In this document: in pieces, positions 1-9,103 of the stretch
Position numbering within the stretch: the stretch's first letter is position 1
How the letters are laid out: every line of letters starts with the position of its first letter
Assembly (NCBI RefSeq): GCF_011806405.1
Contig: NZ_JAATOW010000003.1
Coordinates: forward strand, 1-64,000
Length of the DNA stretch: 64,000 nt
DNA from: Pseudooceanicola sp. HF7
GTDB lineage: Bacteria; Pseudomonadota; Alphaproteobacteria; Rhodobacterales; Rhodobacteraceae
Reading direction: 5' to 3'
Program-made: the position numbers and the translations under genes
The notes under the pieces: model-generated
Told to the model about the DNA's origin: nothing
The model's database searches: none
What the model saw: the letters and a program-made list of their open reading frames with translations, nothing else

Positions 1-298
1 CAAGGGCGACCTCTGGTTCTACCGGGTCGACGGCGATCTGCGTGACACCATCGCGCGGATCGACACCGAACGCTGTCCGCTCTGGCTAATGGCGGGCGAG
101 TACGATTTCTCGTGCCGCCCAGAGGACATGCTGGCCACCGCAGAGGCCATTCCCGGCTGTCGCGCGGTGGTTATGGAAAGGCTTGGCCACTTTCCGATGA
201 GTGAGAACTACGGGCAATTCGCCCGCAGCCTGACCCCGATTCTTGAGGAGATATCGGGGTCGGTCCCGCCGGCGCAGGGCGCCGACGCGGAAACCTGA
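1..298 (+). CDS. alpha/beta hydrolase, C-terminal part (5' truncated by window)
   Basis: The reading frame is open from base 2 and stops at 298, so only about the last 98 residues are visible. They show the end of an alpha/beta-hydrolase fold: a hydrophobic strand ending LWLMAGEYD, where the Asp is the likely acid of the catalytic triad, then the late motif ERLGHFPMSE, whose His is the likely catalytic base. The nucleophile elbow lies outside the window. It ends 28 bases before the start of a Liv-type binding protein on the same strand, so it is probably the first visible gene of the same operon and may release the compound that the importer and the downstream aldehyde dehydrogenase handle. 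The substrate cannot be told. Confidence 0.8.
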   Translation, partial: KGDLWFYRVDGDLRDTIARIDTERCPLWLMAGEYDFSCRPEDMLATAEAIPGCRAVVMERLGHFPMSENYGQFARSLTPILEEISGSVPPAQGADAET

Positions 299-326
299 AG
301 ACATTGAAATTGGGAGGAGAACCCGA

Positions 327-1493
327 ATGAAACGGACAACTATTCTCGCGGCGGCTTCGGCCCTCGCCATGGTCGCGACCGGCGCGCTGGCGCAGGAGAC
401 CCTGAAGATCGGCGCGCTGACCACCATGTCGGGCGCTGGCGCAAGCTGGGGCAACGGCATGAAGCGCGCGGCCGAAATGGCTGCTGAGGACGTCAACGAG
501 GCCGGCGGCCTCGAGGTCGGCGGCACCAAGTACCAGGTCGAGATCATCGCCTATGACGACAGCTACAAGGCCAACGAGGCCGTAACGGCTGCCAACCGCC
601 TCGTCTTCGAGGACAAGGTGAAGTACATCATCGGCACCGTCGGCTCGGCCCCGATCCTGGCGATCCAGCCGATCACCGAGGAAAACGGCGTCATCACGAT
701 GACGCTTGGCTTCACCGCGCAGGCCCTGGGCGAAGACAAGCAGTACACCTTCCGCCCGAACCCGACCACGGCAGAGGTGGCGCAGCCGCAGATCGACTGG
801 ATCGTAGCCAACCAGGGCGTGAAGACCGTTGGCGCGCTTTTCCCCAAGGACGAGACCGGCGAGGCCATCGCGGGGGATTTGTCCGCTGCCTATGAAAAGG
901 CGGGCGCGACCCTTGCGGCGAAAGAATTCTTCGAGCGTGACCGCGTCGACTTCATCCCGCTTCTGACCCGCATCATTGCCCAGGGCGTCGATGCGATCGA
1001 GCTTGACGGCAACTCTCCGGTCACCGCGGGGCAGATCGTGCAACAGGCCCGTGATCTGGGCTTTGAGGGCGTGATCATCCGCACCGGGGGTCCCGCGACC
1101 CAGGAGATCGTGAACGTCGCGGGCGAAGCGGCCACCGAAGGGATGTTCGTCCACTCGGCCTTCGATCCGGGTGTGGCCAGCGCCAAGGCCTACGAAGACC
1201 GCTACGTCGAGACCTACAACGAGCCGATGAACGGTTTCTCGCCCTTCTTCTACGACGGGACCAAGATGCTGTTCCAGGCCATGCAGGACGCCGGCACGGT
1301 CGAGGACACCGAAGCGGTGAAGACGGCCTACGAGAACATCACGGATTACGAGGGCATCCTTGGCACCATGAACTGGACGGGTGCGGACCGCTACGGGATC
1401 GCGCACCAGCTCGACAGCCCCTTCTACATCGCCCGGGTGACCGGCGGCCAGGAAGAGATCGTCGCCCGCTGCACTTCCGCAGGCTGCGAATAA
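327..1493 (+). CDS. branched-chain-amino-acid-type ABC transporter, periplasmic binding protein
   Basis: A 388-residue protein with a clear signal peptide (MKRTT, then a hydrophobic stretch ending ALAQ at about residue 23) followed by LKIGALTTMSG, typical of the Peripla_BP_6/LivJ family. The ATG at 327 is chosen because GGGAGGAG lies 8 bases upstream. A longer frame starting at 243 would put an arginine-rich leader ahead of the signal peptide. It should bind its ligand in the periplasm and deliver it to the LivHMGF-type complex encoded next. In this family the ligand ranges from branched-chain amino acids to amides, urea and aromatic acids, and the adjacent hydrolase and aldehyde dehydrogenase argue for a non-amino-acid ligand. 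A strong hairpin follows the gene at 1505-1536. Confidence 0.9.
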   Translation: MKRTTILAAASALAMVATGALAQETLKIGALTTMSGAGASWGNGMKRAAEMAAEDVNEAGGLEVGGTKYQVEIIAYDDSYKANEAVTAANRLVFEDKVKYIIGTVGSAPILAIQPITEENGVITMTLGFTAQALGEDKQYTFRPNPTTAEVAQPQIDWIVANQGVKTVGALFPKDETGEAIAGDLSAAYEKAGATLAAKEFFERDRVDFIPLLTRIIAQGVDAIELDGNSPVTAGQIVQQARDLGFEGVIIRTGGPATQEIVNVAGEAATEGMFVHSAFDPGVASAKAYEDRYVETYNEPMNGFSPFFYDGTKMLFQAMQDAGTVEDTEAVKTAYENITDYEGILGTMNWTGADRYGIAHQLDSPFYIARVTGGQEEIVARCTSAGCE

Positions 1494-1504
1494 GCGCTCC
1501 CCCC

Positions 1505-1536
1505 GCCGCGTGTCGCCCCCCGGGGCGGTGCGCGGC
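1505..1536 (+). terminator. GC-rich hairpin after the Liv-type binding protein (attenuator)
   Basis: GCCGCG pairs with CGCGGC and, inside a 3-base internal loop, CGCCCC pairs with GGGGCG, followed by CCTTTTG. It sits between the binding-protein stop (1493) and the permease start (1562). It probably stops part of the transcription or protects the 3' end, so that more binding protein than permease is made. Confidence 0.6.
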
Positions 1537-1561
1537 CCTTTTGTGAAAAGGACCAGCTTCC

Positions 1562-2425
1562 GTGAGCTTTCTCATTGCCCAGTCGCTGATCAACGGCGTG
1601 ATCCTGGGAACACTCTACCTTTTAATGGCGATCGGCTTCACATTGGCCTTCGGTGTGATGCGCATCGTCAACTTCGCGCATGGCGAATTCTACATGCTTG
1701 GCGCCTTCGGCGCTCTGATCGGTGTGACCTGGCTGGGGCTGCCCTATCCGGTGACCCTGGCGCTGACCATCGTCTTCGCGATCCTGTTCGGCGCGGTGAT
1801 CGAAAGGCTGGTCTTCCGGCCCTTCCGCAATGACGAGCTGTCCGGCATGATCGCTTCCCTCGGGTTGGCGATGATCCTGCAGCACGGGGCGCTGATCCTT
1901 TTCGGGCCCGATCCGCAGGCCTTCCCGGCCATGGTGTCGGGCGTGTTCAAGTGGGGCGCGCTGATCGTGCCCAAGTCGCGGGCCCTCGCGCTTGGCATCG
2001 GCATCGTCATCCTGCTGGTCTTCTATCTGTTCCTGATGCACACGCGGCACGGACGTGCGCTGCGCGCGCTGGTCCAGGACCAGGAAGTCGCAGCCGTCTT
2101 CGGCGTCCGGCTTGAAATCATGTATCCGCTCGGCCTTGGCCTTGGCATCGCGCTGGCTGCGGTGGCGGGCGGCCTGATGGCGCCGCTCTTCGGGGTTTCT
2201 CCCTTCATCGGTGCGACGCCGCTGCTGAAAGCCTTCATCGTGGTCATCCTGGGGGGCCTGGGGTCGATCCCTGGGGCGGCGCTTGCCGCGATCCTGCTGG
2301 GCCTGATCGAAAGCTTCACCTCGTCCTTCGTCAGCGCCTCTGCCGCCGACATCGTGATCTTCGCATTGGTCATCGGCGTGCTTCTGGTGCGTCCGGCCGG
2401 TCTGCTGGGGCGGGCCGAGGTATGA
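1562..2425 (+). CDS. Liv-type ABC transporter permease (LivH-like)
   Basis: A 287-residue polytopic membrane protein starting with GTG. It has the LivH-family pattern: an N-terminal ASLINGVILGTLY-like segment, the MRIVNFAHGEFYMLGAF motif near residues 35-50, and a C-terminal EAA-like loop (VVILGGLGSIPGAA) that docks to the ATPases. Length is normal for the family. Its stop overlaps the start of the next gene (ATGA at 2422-2425), indicating translational coupling with the second permease. Confidence 0.92.
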   Translation: MSFLIAQSLINGVILGTLYLLMAIGFTLAFGVMRIVNFAHGEFYMLGAFGALIGVTWLGLPYPVTLALTIVFAILFGAVIERLVFRPFRNDELSGMIASLGLAMILQHGALILFGPDPQAFPAMVSGVFKWGALIVPKSRALALGIGIVILLVFYLFLMHTRHGRALRALVQDQEVAAVFGVRLEIMYPLGLGLGIALAAVAGGLMAPLFGVSPFIGATPLLKAFIVVILGGLGSIPGAALAAILLGLIESFTSSFVSASAADIVIFALVIGVLLVRPAGLLGRAEV

Positions 2426-3390
2426 GCGTGGCAAAGTCTTACCCGACCTCTCGTTCGCTGCCGATGGGCCTGTTCTGGGCCGCGGCGCTGGTGCTGGTGG
2501 CAGTGATCCCCTGGATCACCGGCAGCACCTTCCACTTCCACATCGCGATCATGGTCTGCATCTCGGCCATGGCCACGGGCGGCCTTGCGGTCACGGCCTG
2601 GGTCGGCCAGCTGTCGCTGGCTCATGCCGCCTTTGCGGGGCTCGGGGCCTATACCTCGGTTCTGCTGGTCACGCGGTTCGACCTGCCCGTGCTGCTTGGT
2701 CTGCCGGCCGGCGCGCTTGTTGCCGGGGCCGTGGCCTTCGTCATCGGCGCTCCGCTACTGCGTCTGCGTGGTGTCTACTTCGTGCTGATCACCTTCGCGC
2801 TGAACGAGCTGTTCCGCCTGATCATGCTGGATGTGCCCGCGCTTTCGGGCGGTTCCAGCGGCATCGCGGGTATCCCCAAGCTCTCGATTTTCGGCATGAC
2901 CCTGTCGAGCTACGAGGAGGTCTATCCCTTCGCGCTGCTGTGTCTTGCGCTTGTCATGGGCCTTTTGGTCCTGATCCGCAAAGGCCAGCTTGGCCGCCGT
3001 TTCGGCGCGGTAGAGGAAAACCTTGCCCTGGCCGAGGCCTCGGGCATCCCGACCGCCCGCACGCAGAACCTGGCCTTCACGCTCGGCAGCGCGATCGCCG
3101 GTTTCTCCGGCGCCTTCCTCGCGCACTACGTCGGCTTCATCTCGCCCGAGACCTTCGGCTTCCAGCTGTCGGTGTCTTACGTGATCATGTTGGTGACAGG
3201 CGGGCGACTGGCCCTCTGGGGGCCGCTGGTCGGCGCGCTCTTCCTGACCCCGCTGCCGGAGTTCCTGCGCGGCGCGGTCGAGTACCAGCACATCATCTAC
3301 GGCGTTATCCTGATCGCGGTGCTGCGGTTCCTGCCGCAGGGCCTGGCAGGTCTGCCCGCACAACTTTCGCGGAAAGGAGACCGGTCGTGA
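2422..3390 (+). CDS. Liv-type ABC transporter permease (LivM-like)
   Basis: A 322-residue polytopic protein with the LivM hallmark WVGQLSLAHAAFAGLGAY near residue 60 and the GLALWGPLVGA-type ATPase-docking loop near the C-terminus. It forms the inner-membrane channel with the preceding permease. It overlaps the neighbouring genes at both ends (ATGA at 2422 and GTGA at 3387), so the permeases and the first ATPase are translated as a block. Confidence 0.92.
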   Translation: MSVAKSYPTSRSLPMGLFWAAALVLVAVIPWITGSTFHFHIAIMVCISAMATGGLAVTAWVGQLSLAHAAFAGLGAYTSVLLVTRFDLPVLLGLPAGALVAGAVAFVIGAPLLRLRGVYFVLITFALNELFRLIMLDVPALSGGSSGIAGIPKLSIFGMTLSSYEEVYPFALLCLALVMGLLVLIRKGQLGRRFGAVEENLALAEASGIPTARTQNLAFTLGSAIAGFSGAFLAHYVGFISPETFGFQLSVSYVIMLVTGGRLALWGPLVGALFLTPLPEFLRGAVEYQHIIYGVILIAVLRFLPQGLAGLPAQLSRKGDRS

Positions 3391-4160
3391 GCACACTTCT
3401 CGAAATCGGCGGTCTGACCAAGCGGTTCGGCGGTCTCACCGCCCTGTCAGATGTCAGTTTCAACGTGGCCGAAGACGCGATCACCGGCCTGATCGGGCCG
3501 AACGGAGCGGGCAAGACGACCTGTTTCAACCTGATCACCGGGACCTTCTCGGCGACCTCCGGCACGATCCGCTTCCGGGGGCAGGATATCTCTGGATTGC
3601 CCCCGCATCGCATCGTCCAGCACGGGTTGGCACGGACCTTCCAGGCCGCCACGACCTTTCCCAAGGCGAGCGTGCGCGAGAACATCCTGCGCGGGGCACT
3701 GCTGCGCCATCCGCTTGGGTTGGGGTCGATGCTTTTCGGTGGCGGCGCGGCCCGGCGGGCCGAGCAAGGCGCACGTGACACGGTCGACAAGGTGATGGAA
3801 GCGCTGGAGCTGACCGAACACGCCGACCGCGCCGCCGGGACGCTGGCCTACGGGCATCAGAAGCGCCTGGGCGTGGCGATCGGACTGGCAACGCGACCCG
3901 GGTTGCTGCTGCTGGACGAACCGGCGGCGGGGCTCAATCCCGACGAGGTGGATCGCTTCGGCTCCATGTTGAAGGAGATCCGCGAAGGCTTCGGAGTCTC
4001 CGTGCTGATCGTCGAACACCACATGCGCCTGATCATGCGGGTCTGCGACCACCTCGTGGTTCTCGACCACGGCGAGAAGATCGCCGAGGGCGCGCCGGAC
4101 AGGGTGCGCGACGATCCAAAAGTCATCGAAGCCTACCTGGGAGCCGACCATGCGAAGTGA
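3387..4160 (+). CDS. Liv-type ABC transporter ATPase (LivG-like)
   Basis: A 257-residue ATPase. The GTG start at 3387 overlaps the LivM stop and is preceded by AAAGGAG. Walker A GPNGAGKTT lies at residues 37-45, Walker B is LLLLDEP, and the H-loop is in VEHHM. The signature motif is LAYGHQKR rather than LSGGQ, a variant common in LivG proteins. It powers import together with the following LivF-like ATPase, whose start lies inside its 3' end. Confidence 0.92.
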   Translation: MSTLLEIGGLTKRFGGLTALSDVSFNVAEDAITGLIGPNGAGKTTCFNLITGTFSATSGTIRFRGQDISGLPPHRIVQHGLARTFQAATTFPKASVRENILRGALLRHPLGLGSMLFGGGAARRAEQGARDTVDKVMEALELTEHADRAAGTLAYGHQKRLGVAIGLATRPGLLLLDEPAAGLNPDEVDRFGSMLKEIREGFGVSVLIVEHHMRLIMRVCDHLVVLDHGEKIAEGAPDRVRDDPKVIEAYLGADHAK

Positions 4161-4863
4161 TCTTTCCGTCCGCAATCTGGTGGTGAACTACGGCCCCGTC
4201 CGCGCCCTGCATGGCGTCAGCTTCGACGTCCCCGAGGGGCAAGTGGCCGCGCTGGTCGGCTCGAACGGTGCGGGCAAGAGCACCGTGCTGAAGTCGATCT
4301 GTGGTCTGCTCAAGCCCGTCGAGGGAGAGATCCGCGTCGGCGAGCATGTGCTGCAACCCCGTCCGGGCGATCCGCTGCGCCACGGCGTCGCACTGTCCCC
4401 CGAGGGGCGGCGCCTGTTCGGCCAGCTCTCCGTCGAGGAAAACCTGATCATGGGGGCCTACACGGTCTCCGACAAGGCGGCGCGGCGGCAGATGCTGGAA
4501 CGGGTTTACGGCTACTTCCCCCGTCTGAAGGAGCGCCGCCGCCAGATGGCCGGGTCGCTTTCGGGCGGGGAGCAGCAGATGTGCGCCATTGGTCGCGCCC
4601 TCATGGCGCAGCCGCGCATCCTGCTGCTGGACGAACCCTCGCTTGGGATCGCGCCGATCATTGTCGCAGAACTGGCCGTTCTCATCGAGGAAATCAGCCG
4701 CGACATGTCGATGACCGTGCTGCTTGTCGAGCAGAACGCCCAGATGGCGCTGTCGATCGCCGCGACCGGCGTCGTGCTGGAAACCGGCACCGTCGTGCTG
4801 ACAGGCACCGGCCGGGAGCTGTTGGAAAGTCCGGAAGTCCGGGCTGCCTACCTAGGAACATAA
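4150..4863 (+). CDS. Liv-type ABC transporter ATPase (LivF-like)
   Basis: A 237-residue ATPase with Walker A GSNGAGKST at residues 37-45, signature LSGGEQQ, Walker B ILLLDEPSLG and the LVEQNAQMAL stretch characteristic of LivF. It overlaps the LivG-like gene by 11 bases. It completes a five-part importer. Confidence 0.92.
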   Translation: MRSDLSVRNLVVNYGPVRALHGVSFDVPEGQVAALVGSNGAGKSTVLKSICGLLKPVEGEIRVGEHVLQPRPGDPLRHGVALSPEGRRLFGQLSVEENLIMGAYTVSDKAARRQMLERVYGYFPRLKERRRQMAGSLSGGEQQMCAIGRALMAQPRILLLDEPSLGIAPIIVAELAVLIEEISRDMSMTVLLVEQNAQMALSIAATGVVLETGTVVLTGTGRELLESPEVRAAYLGT

Positions 4864-4876
4864 GAAGGAAAAGAAC

Positions 4877-6352
4877 ATGTCGCTTCTCGCGAAGGAGGCC
4901 TCGATTCCTCCGGCCGACCAGATGCAGGACCTGCTGATCGCCGGGCGCCCGGTGGCCGGGGACGGGCCTCCGCTTGACGTGGTGAACCCGGCGACCGGTG
5001 CGCTTCTCGGGCGCGTGGGGACCTCTGGTCCGGCACAGGTGGCCGCGACGATCCAAGCCGGTCACGAGGCGCTGCGCCGCACCGGCTGGGCCCAGTTGCC
5101 CCCGCATGAGCGGGCGCGCATCCTGTCCCGCGCCGCCGACGAGATCGAGCGGCAGGCCGATCACCTTGCCGGTCTCCAGATGAGCGAGAACGGCAAGACG
5201 CGCAAGGAAAGCCATGCGCAGGCGATGTCCGCCGCCGGCATCTTCCGCTACTACGCCGCGGTCTGCGAATGCAGCGAAGAAGCGATGCCGCCCGCGCGTG
5301 GCGGCTACTTCACGATGCAGGTCTATGAGCCGGTCGGCGTGGTCGCCGCACTGACGCCCTGGAACTCGCCTCTGACGATGGGCGCGCAGAAGATCGCGCC
5401 GGCGCTCGCGGCGGGCAACGCGGTGGTGCTGAAGGCGGCCGAGACGACCTCCTTCGTGACGCTGGCCCTTGGACAATGCGTCGTCGAGGCAGGGCTGCCG
5501 GAGGGGCTGCTGTCGGTGATCGCCGGCGGCCGCGAGACCGCGGTCGCGCTGGTCGAGGATCCCGGCATCGGGCTAATCAGCTTCACCGGCGGCACCGCGA
5601 CCGGGCAGAGCATCGCGCGCGGCGCGTCGGACCGGCTTGTGCCCCTGATCCTGGAGCTCGGTGGCAAGTCCCCGCATATCGTCTTTGCCGATGCCGACCT
5701 GGAAGCGGCGGCAAAATCGGTGGCCAGCGGGATCTTCGGCGGCACCGGGCAATCCTGCGTCGCCGGGTCCCGGCTGTTCGTCGAGGCCCCGGTCGCGGAT
5801 CGGTTCCGCACACTGCTGATCGACGCCGCCCGCAAACTGACCTTGGGCCCCCCCAGCGATCCCTCCAGCGTGATCGGTCCGCTGTCCTCCTTCGCGCACC
5901 GCGAACGGGTCGAATCCTTCGTTAAGGCCGGAGTCGAGGCGGGCGGAGAGATCCTTTTCGGCGGGGAGCGACCCGAGGGCGAGGCCTTTGCCGAGGGGGC
6001 CTATTTCCAGCCGACGATCATCGGCGGGCTCGATAATTCTGCCAGGATCGCGCAGGAAGAGATCTTCGGCCCGGTGCTCTGCTTCATGACCTTCGAGGAC
6101 GAAGCCGAGCTGGTCGGTGCGGCCAACGACAGCGATTTCGGCCTCGCGGCAGGCATATGGACCGAAAACTATCGCCGGGCCTGGCGGGTTGCGCGGGCGC
6201 TCGAGGCCGGCACGGTCTGGATCAACACCTACAAGCAGCTTTCCATCGCGGCCCCCTTCGGCGGCTTCAAGCTGTCCGGGCAGGGGCGCGAGAAGGGCCT
6301 TCAGGGGATGCGCGCCTACCAGCAGATGAAAAGCCTTTATTGGGCTGTCTGA
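4877..6352 (+). CDS. NAD(P)-dependent aldehyde dehydrogenase
   Basis: A 491-residue member of the ALDH superfamily. The catalytic Cys is C294 in GGTGQSCVAG, the general-base Glu is E260 in LELGGKSPH, and the oxyanion Asn is N163 in PWNSP. AAGGAAAAG lies just upstream of the ATG. It oxidises an aldehyde to an acid in the cytoplasm. It directly follows the importer (14-base gap), so the imported compound, or its hydrolysis product from the first gene in the window, is probably converted to an aldehyde. The specific substrate cannot be read from the sequence; the closest style is the broad betaine/semialdehyde ALDH group. Confidence 0.88.
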   Translation: MSLLAKEASIPPADQMQDLLIAGRPVAGDGPPLDVVNPATGALLGRVGTSGPAQVAATIQAGHEALRRTGWAQLPPHERARILSRAADEIERQADHLAGLQMSENGKTRKESHAQAMSAAGIFRYYAAVCECSEEAMPPARGGYFTMQVYEPVGVVAALTPWNSPLTMGAQKIAPALAAGNAVVLKAAETTSFVTLALGQCVVEAGLPEGLLSVIAGGRETAVALVEDPGIGLISFTGGTATGQSIARGASDRLVPLILELGGKSPHIVFADADLEAAAKSVASGIFGGTGQSCVAGSRLFVEAPVADRFRTLLIDAARKLTLGPPSDPSSVIGPLSSFAHRERVESFVKAGVEAGGEILFGGERPEGEAFAEGAYFQPTIIGGLDNSARIAQEEIFGPVLCFMTFEDEAELVGAANDSDFGLAAGIWTENYRRAWRVARALEAGTVWINTYKQLSIAAPFGGFKLSGQGREKGLQGMRAYQQMKSLYWAV

Positions 6353-6364
6353 TAGGCGGAAAAC

Positions 6365-6397
6365 GCGGAAGTGGCCGTTTCGGCGGCCGCTTCCCGC
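6365..6397 (+). terminator. hairpin at the end of the Liv/aldehyde-dehydrogenase operon
   Basis: GCGGAAGTGGCCG can fold with CGGCCGCTTCCCGC around a 6-base loop, with one bulge and one G-T pair. It begins 13 bases after the aldehyde dehydrogenase stop. There is no T-tract, so it could act as a 3'-end protector instead of an intrinsic terminator. The remaining 200 bases before the IclR gene hold no convincing gene and presumably its promoter. Confidence 0.5.
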
Positions 6398-6598
6398 GCA
6401 GACTTGGGTGATTTGGCGACTACGGGAAGCGGTAAAAGAGAGGGGGAGGCCCCTCGGATCAGCAGGAGGTGAAGACGTGTTGGTCGCAGTGGACACTTCT
6501 GATAGGAATTTCTCGACGACGAGGCCCAATCCCCCGGTTCGATCGAGACAGGTTCAGGCGTAGCGCCAAATCCAACCAACGCATAGGTCGAGGTAAAT

Positions 6599-7324
6599 GT
6601 GACGGCCCAGGACAACACAAGTCGCGACAAGGACGAATCATCGCGCGGCGTTGCGGCAGTGAACCGAGCGCTCTCGATTATCGCGGCTCTCGAAGCCAGC
6701 ACGATCCCACGCAACCTCTCCGAGATCGCGCGCGCGACCGGGCTCTACAAGAGCACGATCCTGCGACTGATGGAGTCATTGCAATCGGCCGGCTACGTGA
6801 TCCGGATCGAAGAGTCCAAGTATGCGCTCGGCCCGACTATCATGCAGCTTGGTCTGGCCTACGAGCGCAGCAACCCCCTGCGCCATCACTTCCTGCCGGT
6901 TATGGAACGTCTCGTCTCGATCGGAACAGAGAGCCCTTCGTTCCACGTGCGCCAGACCGAGACCGAGCGGCTGTGCCTGTTCAGGCTGGACTCGCACCAC
7001 TCCACCCTAGACCGTGTGCAGGTCGGGGATCGCTTGCCGCTTTATAAAGGCGCGGCAGGAAAAATCCTGCGCGCTTTCGGAGACCCCCCCGAGCAGGGCA
7101 GCGATATGGATCTGATCCGGCAGGAGTGCTTCGCCATTTCGCTTGGAGAAAGGGACAAACTTTGTGCGGGCATCGCCGCCCCTGTATTCGCTGGATCGGA
7201 GCGCCTGCTGGGAGCGCTGTCTTTCTCCGGGCCGAGGGAACGCTTCCGCGAAGAGGATATTGCGCGTATGCGGCCACAGATAATTGATGCCGCAAGGGAG
7301 CTCTCTCTTGGGTTGGGGCGGTAG
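6599..7324 (+). CDS. IclR-family transcriptional regulator
   Basis: A 241-residue regulator starting with GTG, with AGGT a few bases upstream. The N-terminal winged helix-turn-helix (about residues 15-80) contains the IclR pattern AVNRALSIIAALE, LSEIARATGLYKSTILRLMESLQ. The C-terminal effector domain (about residues 90-240) has the usual SFHVRQ and GAAGKILRAF segments. It lies on the same strand as the Liv operon and is the obvious candidate to control it. Immediately downstream comes IS debris, so the gene marks the border of the locus. Confidence 0.88.
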   Translation: MTAQDNTSRDKDESSRGVAAVNRALSIIAALEASTIPRNLSEIARATGLYKSTILRLMESLQSAGYVIRIEESKYALGPTIMQLGLAYERSNPLRHHFLPVMERLVSIGTESPSFHVRQTETERLCLFRLDSHHSTLDRVQVGDRLPLYKGAAGKILRAFGDPPEQGSDMDLIRQECFAISLGERDKLCAGIAAPVFAGSERLLGALSFSGPRERFREEDIARMRPQIIDAARELSLGLGR

Positions 7325-7403
7325 GTCTTCATTTTTCAGCATCTGGTGGAACGGCTTTGTCAGCTTGTCTGGCCCTGAGTGCTACGATCCGGCAACACAG
7401 CTT

Positions 7404-7640
7404 TCACGCGGCCAGTTCTGCCGCATAGTCGGCCCAAAGGCTCAACGCGTCAGACCTCGCATGACGGTATGACTGGGCGGAGAGGCGATGGCGTTGCGCT
7501 CGGAACCAGGTGGCCATCTGATCGTGAACTGAGACGAACCGTTGCGCCTGACCAGAGGACTTGAAGCGCCCCATGATCTTCTCTCGTCGCCGGGTGTGCC
7601 GAGGCGAAGCTTCGGCCCGTTGCTGACGATGGCGACCAGC
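7404..7640 (-). pseudogene. IS6-family transposase C-terminal fragment
   Basis: The last 78 residues of a minus-strand frame (7404-8513) carry RRREKIMGRFKS, QRFVSVHDQ and HARSDALSLWADYA, a good match in memory to the C-terminus of IS6/IS26-group transposases. Nothing of the DDE catalytic domain is present. GGCTTTGTCAGC near 7352 resembles an IS6-family terminal repeat, but no second end is visible. The fragment is fused in frame to the tail of an IS3-family orfB. Confidence 0.65.
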
Positions 7641-8513
7641 AATCTGGTACGGCTGCCGAAACTGCTGGCGGCCTGACTGGGAAGTTGAGCTGCTCCCCGT
7701 CTCTTGGACAGGATCTGGCGTAAAATAAGCTACTCTTTGTACCTGCTGATCGGGTTGTTTGATGTCATTTCTCTGCCAATAGACCAGTGCTGGTGACTTA
7801 CCGCCGAGGGCTGAACGAGGGCGCTGGTGATTGTAGAAGGTCAGCCATTTCCTGATGGCCGCCTTTGTCTCCGAACCGGTCTCCCAAGTCAGTAGGTAGG
7901 GATAGGTCTTGTGACCCTTCGCTGGCCTGCTCCTGTCGGGCTTCTGGTAGATCGGCATGAGCCCCATCAGGCGCATCAGTCGCCGGGTGCGTTTCTCGTT
8001 CACCAGATGGCCGTCGTTGCGCAGGTGCCAGGTCATCTGCCGAACTCCGAAGAACGGCGTCTCCAGGAACTGCTCGTCGATCGTCCTCATCAGGCCGAGG
8101 TTCTGCTCAGTCTCTCCCTTGGGCGTGTAGTAGAAAGACGAACGCGCGATCGACAGCAACTTGCACTGCTGGCCGATTGACAGATCCGGGTGGTCTGGCT
8201 CGATCATGCCGGTTCGGGGTTGGCCTCGGACCGATGGCGGCACGCCCCCCCGCCCACTTCCCGCCCCGGGGCTTCGGCTTTTGTTCCAAAAAAAAGTTGG
8301 CCACCGTCTCGCCATTGTCTCTCGGACCAATGGCGTTCCAATGGCTCGATCCCCGATCTTGGCCTGGAGCTCCTTTACCTGCTCCGCGTCAATCTCCGGC
8401 TTCTTGCGGCCCCCGCGTTCGAACACACCGGAAGCGCCTTCGAGCAGGGCCCGCTTCCATTGATGGATCATCGTCGCCCATCGGTGTTTGCGGGCAAACA
8501 CCTGTCGGTTCAA
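7404..8513 (-). pseudogene. chimeric transposase frame (IS3 orfB remnant joined to IS6 tail)
   Basis: This 369-codon frame is a mosaic: an orfA piece, orfB without its catalytic core, read-through past the expected orfB end (VQRVA at about 7728), 29 codons of IS3 terminal DNA, then the IS6-family C-terminus. No part encodes an intact catalytic domain. It should not be annotated as a functional transposase. Whether it is expressed is unknown. Confidence 0.75.
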
Positions 8514-8663
8514 GATGCACCTCGCACCGGCTTGCCAGCTCGGCAGCGTTGTTCGGGCTTACGCCGCGCCATTGGCGCGACGATCCCTCCAACCCTCGCC
8601 TTTCAGCGCTTTCAGCGCGACCTTCGCCTTGAACTCAGGCGCGTGCTGCTTCCGTTTCGACAT
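7686..8663 (-). mobile_element. degenerate IS3-family insertion sequence
   Basis: Minus-strand orfA starts at 8663 with GAAGGAG upstream and reads MSKRKQHAPEFKAKVALKAL, then loses frame. In-frame pieces of its remainder (MIHQWKRALLEGASGVFERGG, IEPDHPDLSIGQQCKLL) appear further on. orfB runs through SIARSSFYYTPKGE and MTWHLRNDGHLVNEKR to KTYPYLL and then, at about 7888, jumps to TWETGSETKAA...FYNHQRPRSALGG. The stretch normally holding the DDE residues (roughly 130 residues, by comparison with the family) is deleted, so the element is dead. TGAGCTGCTCCCCG at 7686 looks like its right terminal repeat; the left end is not recognisable. Confidence 0.8.
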
Positions 8664-8893
8664 CTCTGATCTCCTTCTCGTCGAAGATCAGCAGACTGCA
8701 AATCGTAGCTTATGTCAGTGGCCGAATTTCGGAGGATAGCTCAGCACGTTTTGATTCAGCGTAAGGTCAACCATCTGTCTCCAGAGGCATGTTCCAGGCA
8801 ATTTCGGGTTTGTCTCGCAGACCAGTCCTTCTTGACGCGGCGCACAATACAAGTGCCTTTTTGGCAAAATTATTTTTCCTAAGGATTAGAAGG

Positions 8894-9103
8894 ATGAGGG
8901 CGTGCGAGCACCCTGACCCCCATGAACTGCACGATTGGCCGATGTGCTGCCCGAAAGACCCAAGAATTGCGGAACTAGTTGAAGAGTTTGCTTTCTCGCT
9001 TAATCCACGGGTCCAGGAGACTGAAGCTGTGATTGTTGAAGGGCTAAAGGCATGTGTTGTGAGCGAAGAATCGAAGGCAAGACCTCGGCGTCGCCGCGTC
9101 TGA
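8894..9103 (+). CDS. possible small hypothetical protein
   Basis: A 69-residue frame of good composition (EHPDPHELHDWPMCCPKDPRI, then IAELVEEFAFSLNPRVQETE and an arginine-rich end). I do not recognise it. The start at 8894 has AGAAGG immediately before it, which is too close to be a good ribosome site; the frame is open back to 8789. It lies in IS-riddled DNA, so it may be the remnant of a gene. Coding status is uncertain. Confidence 0.3.
   Translation: MRACEHPDPHELHDWPMCCPKDPRIAELVEEFAFSLNPRVQETEAVIVEGLKACVVSEESKARPRRRRV

Noticed and set aside
8477-8500. 9-bp hairpin GGTGTTTGC/GCAAACACC as a possible IS200/IS605 end or attachment site
   Set aside because: No partner copy, no adjacent tyrosine transposase or integrase; it lies inside the broken IS3 orfA and is better seen as part of the debris.
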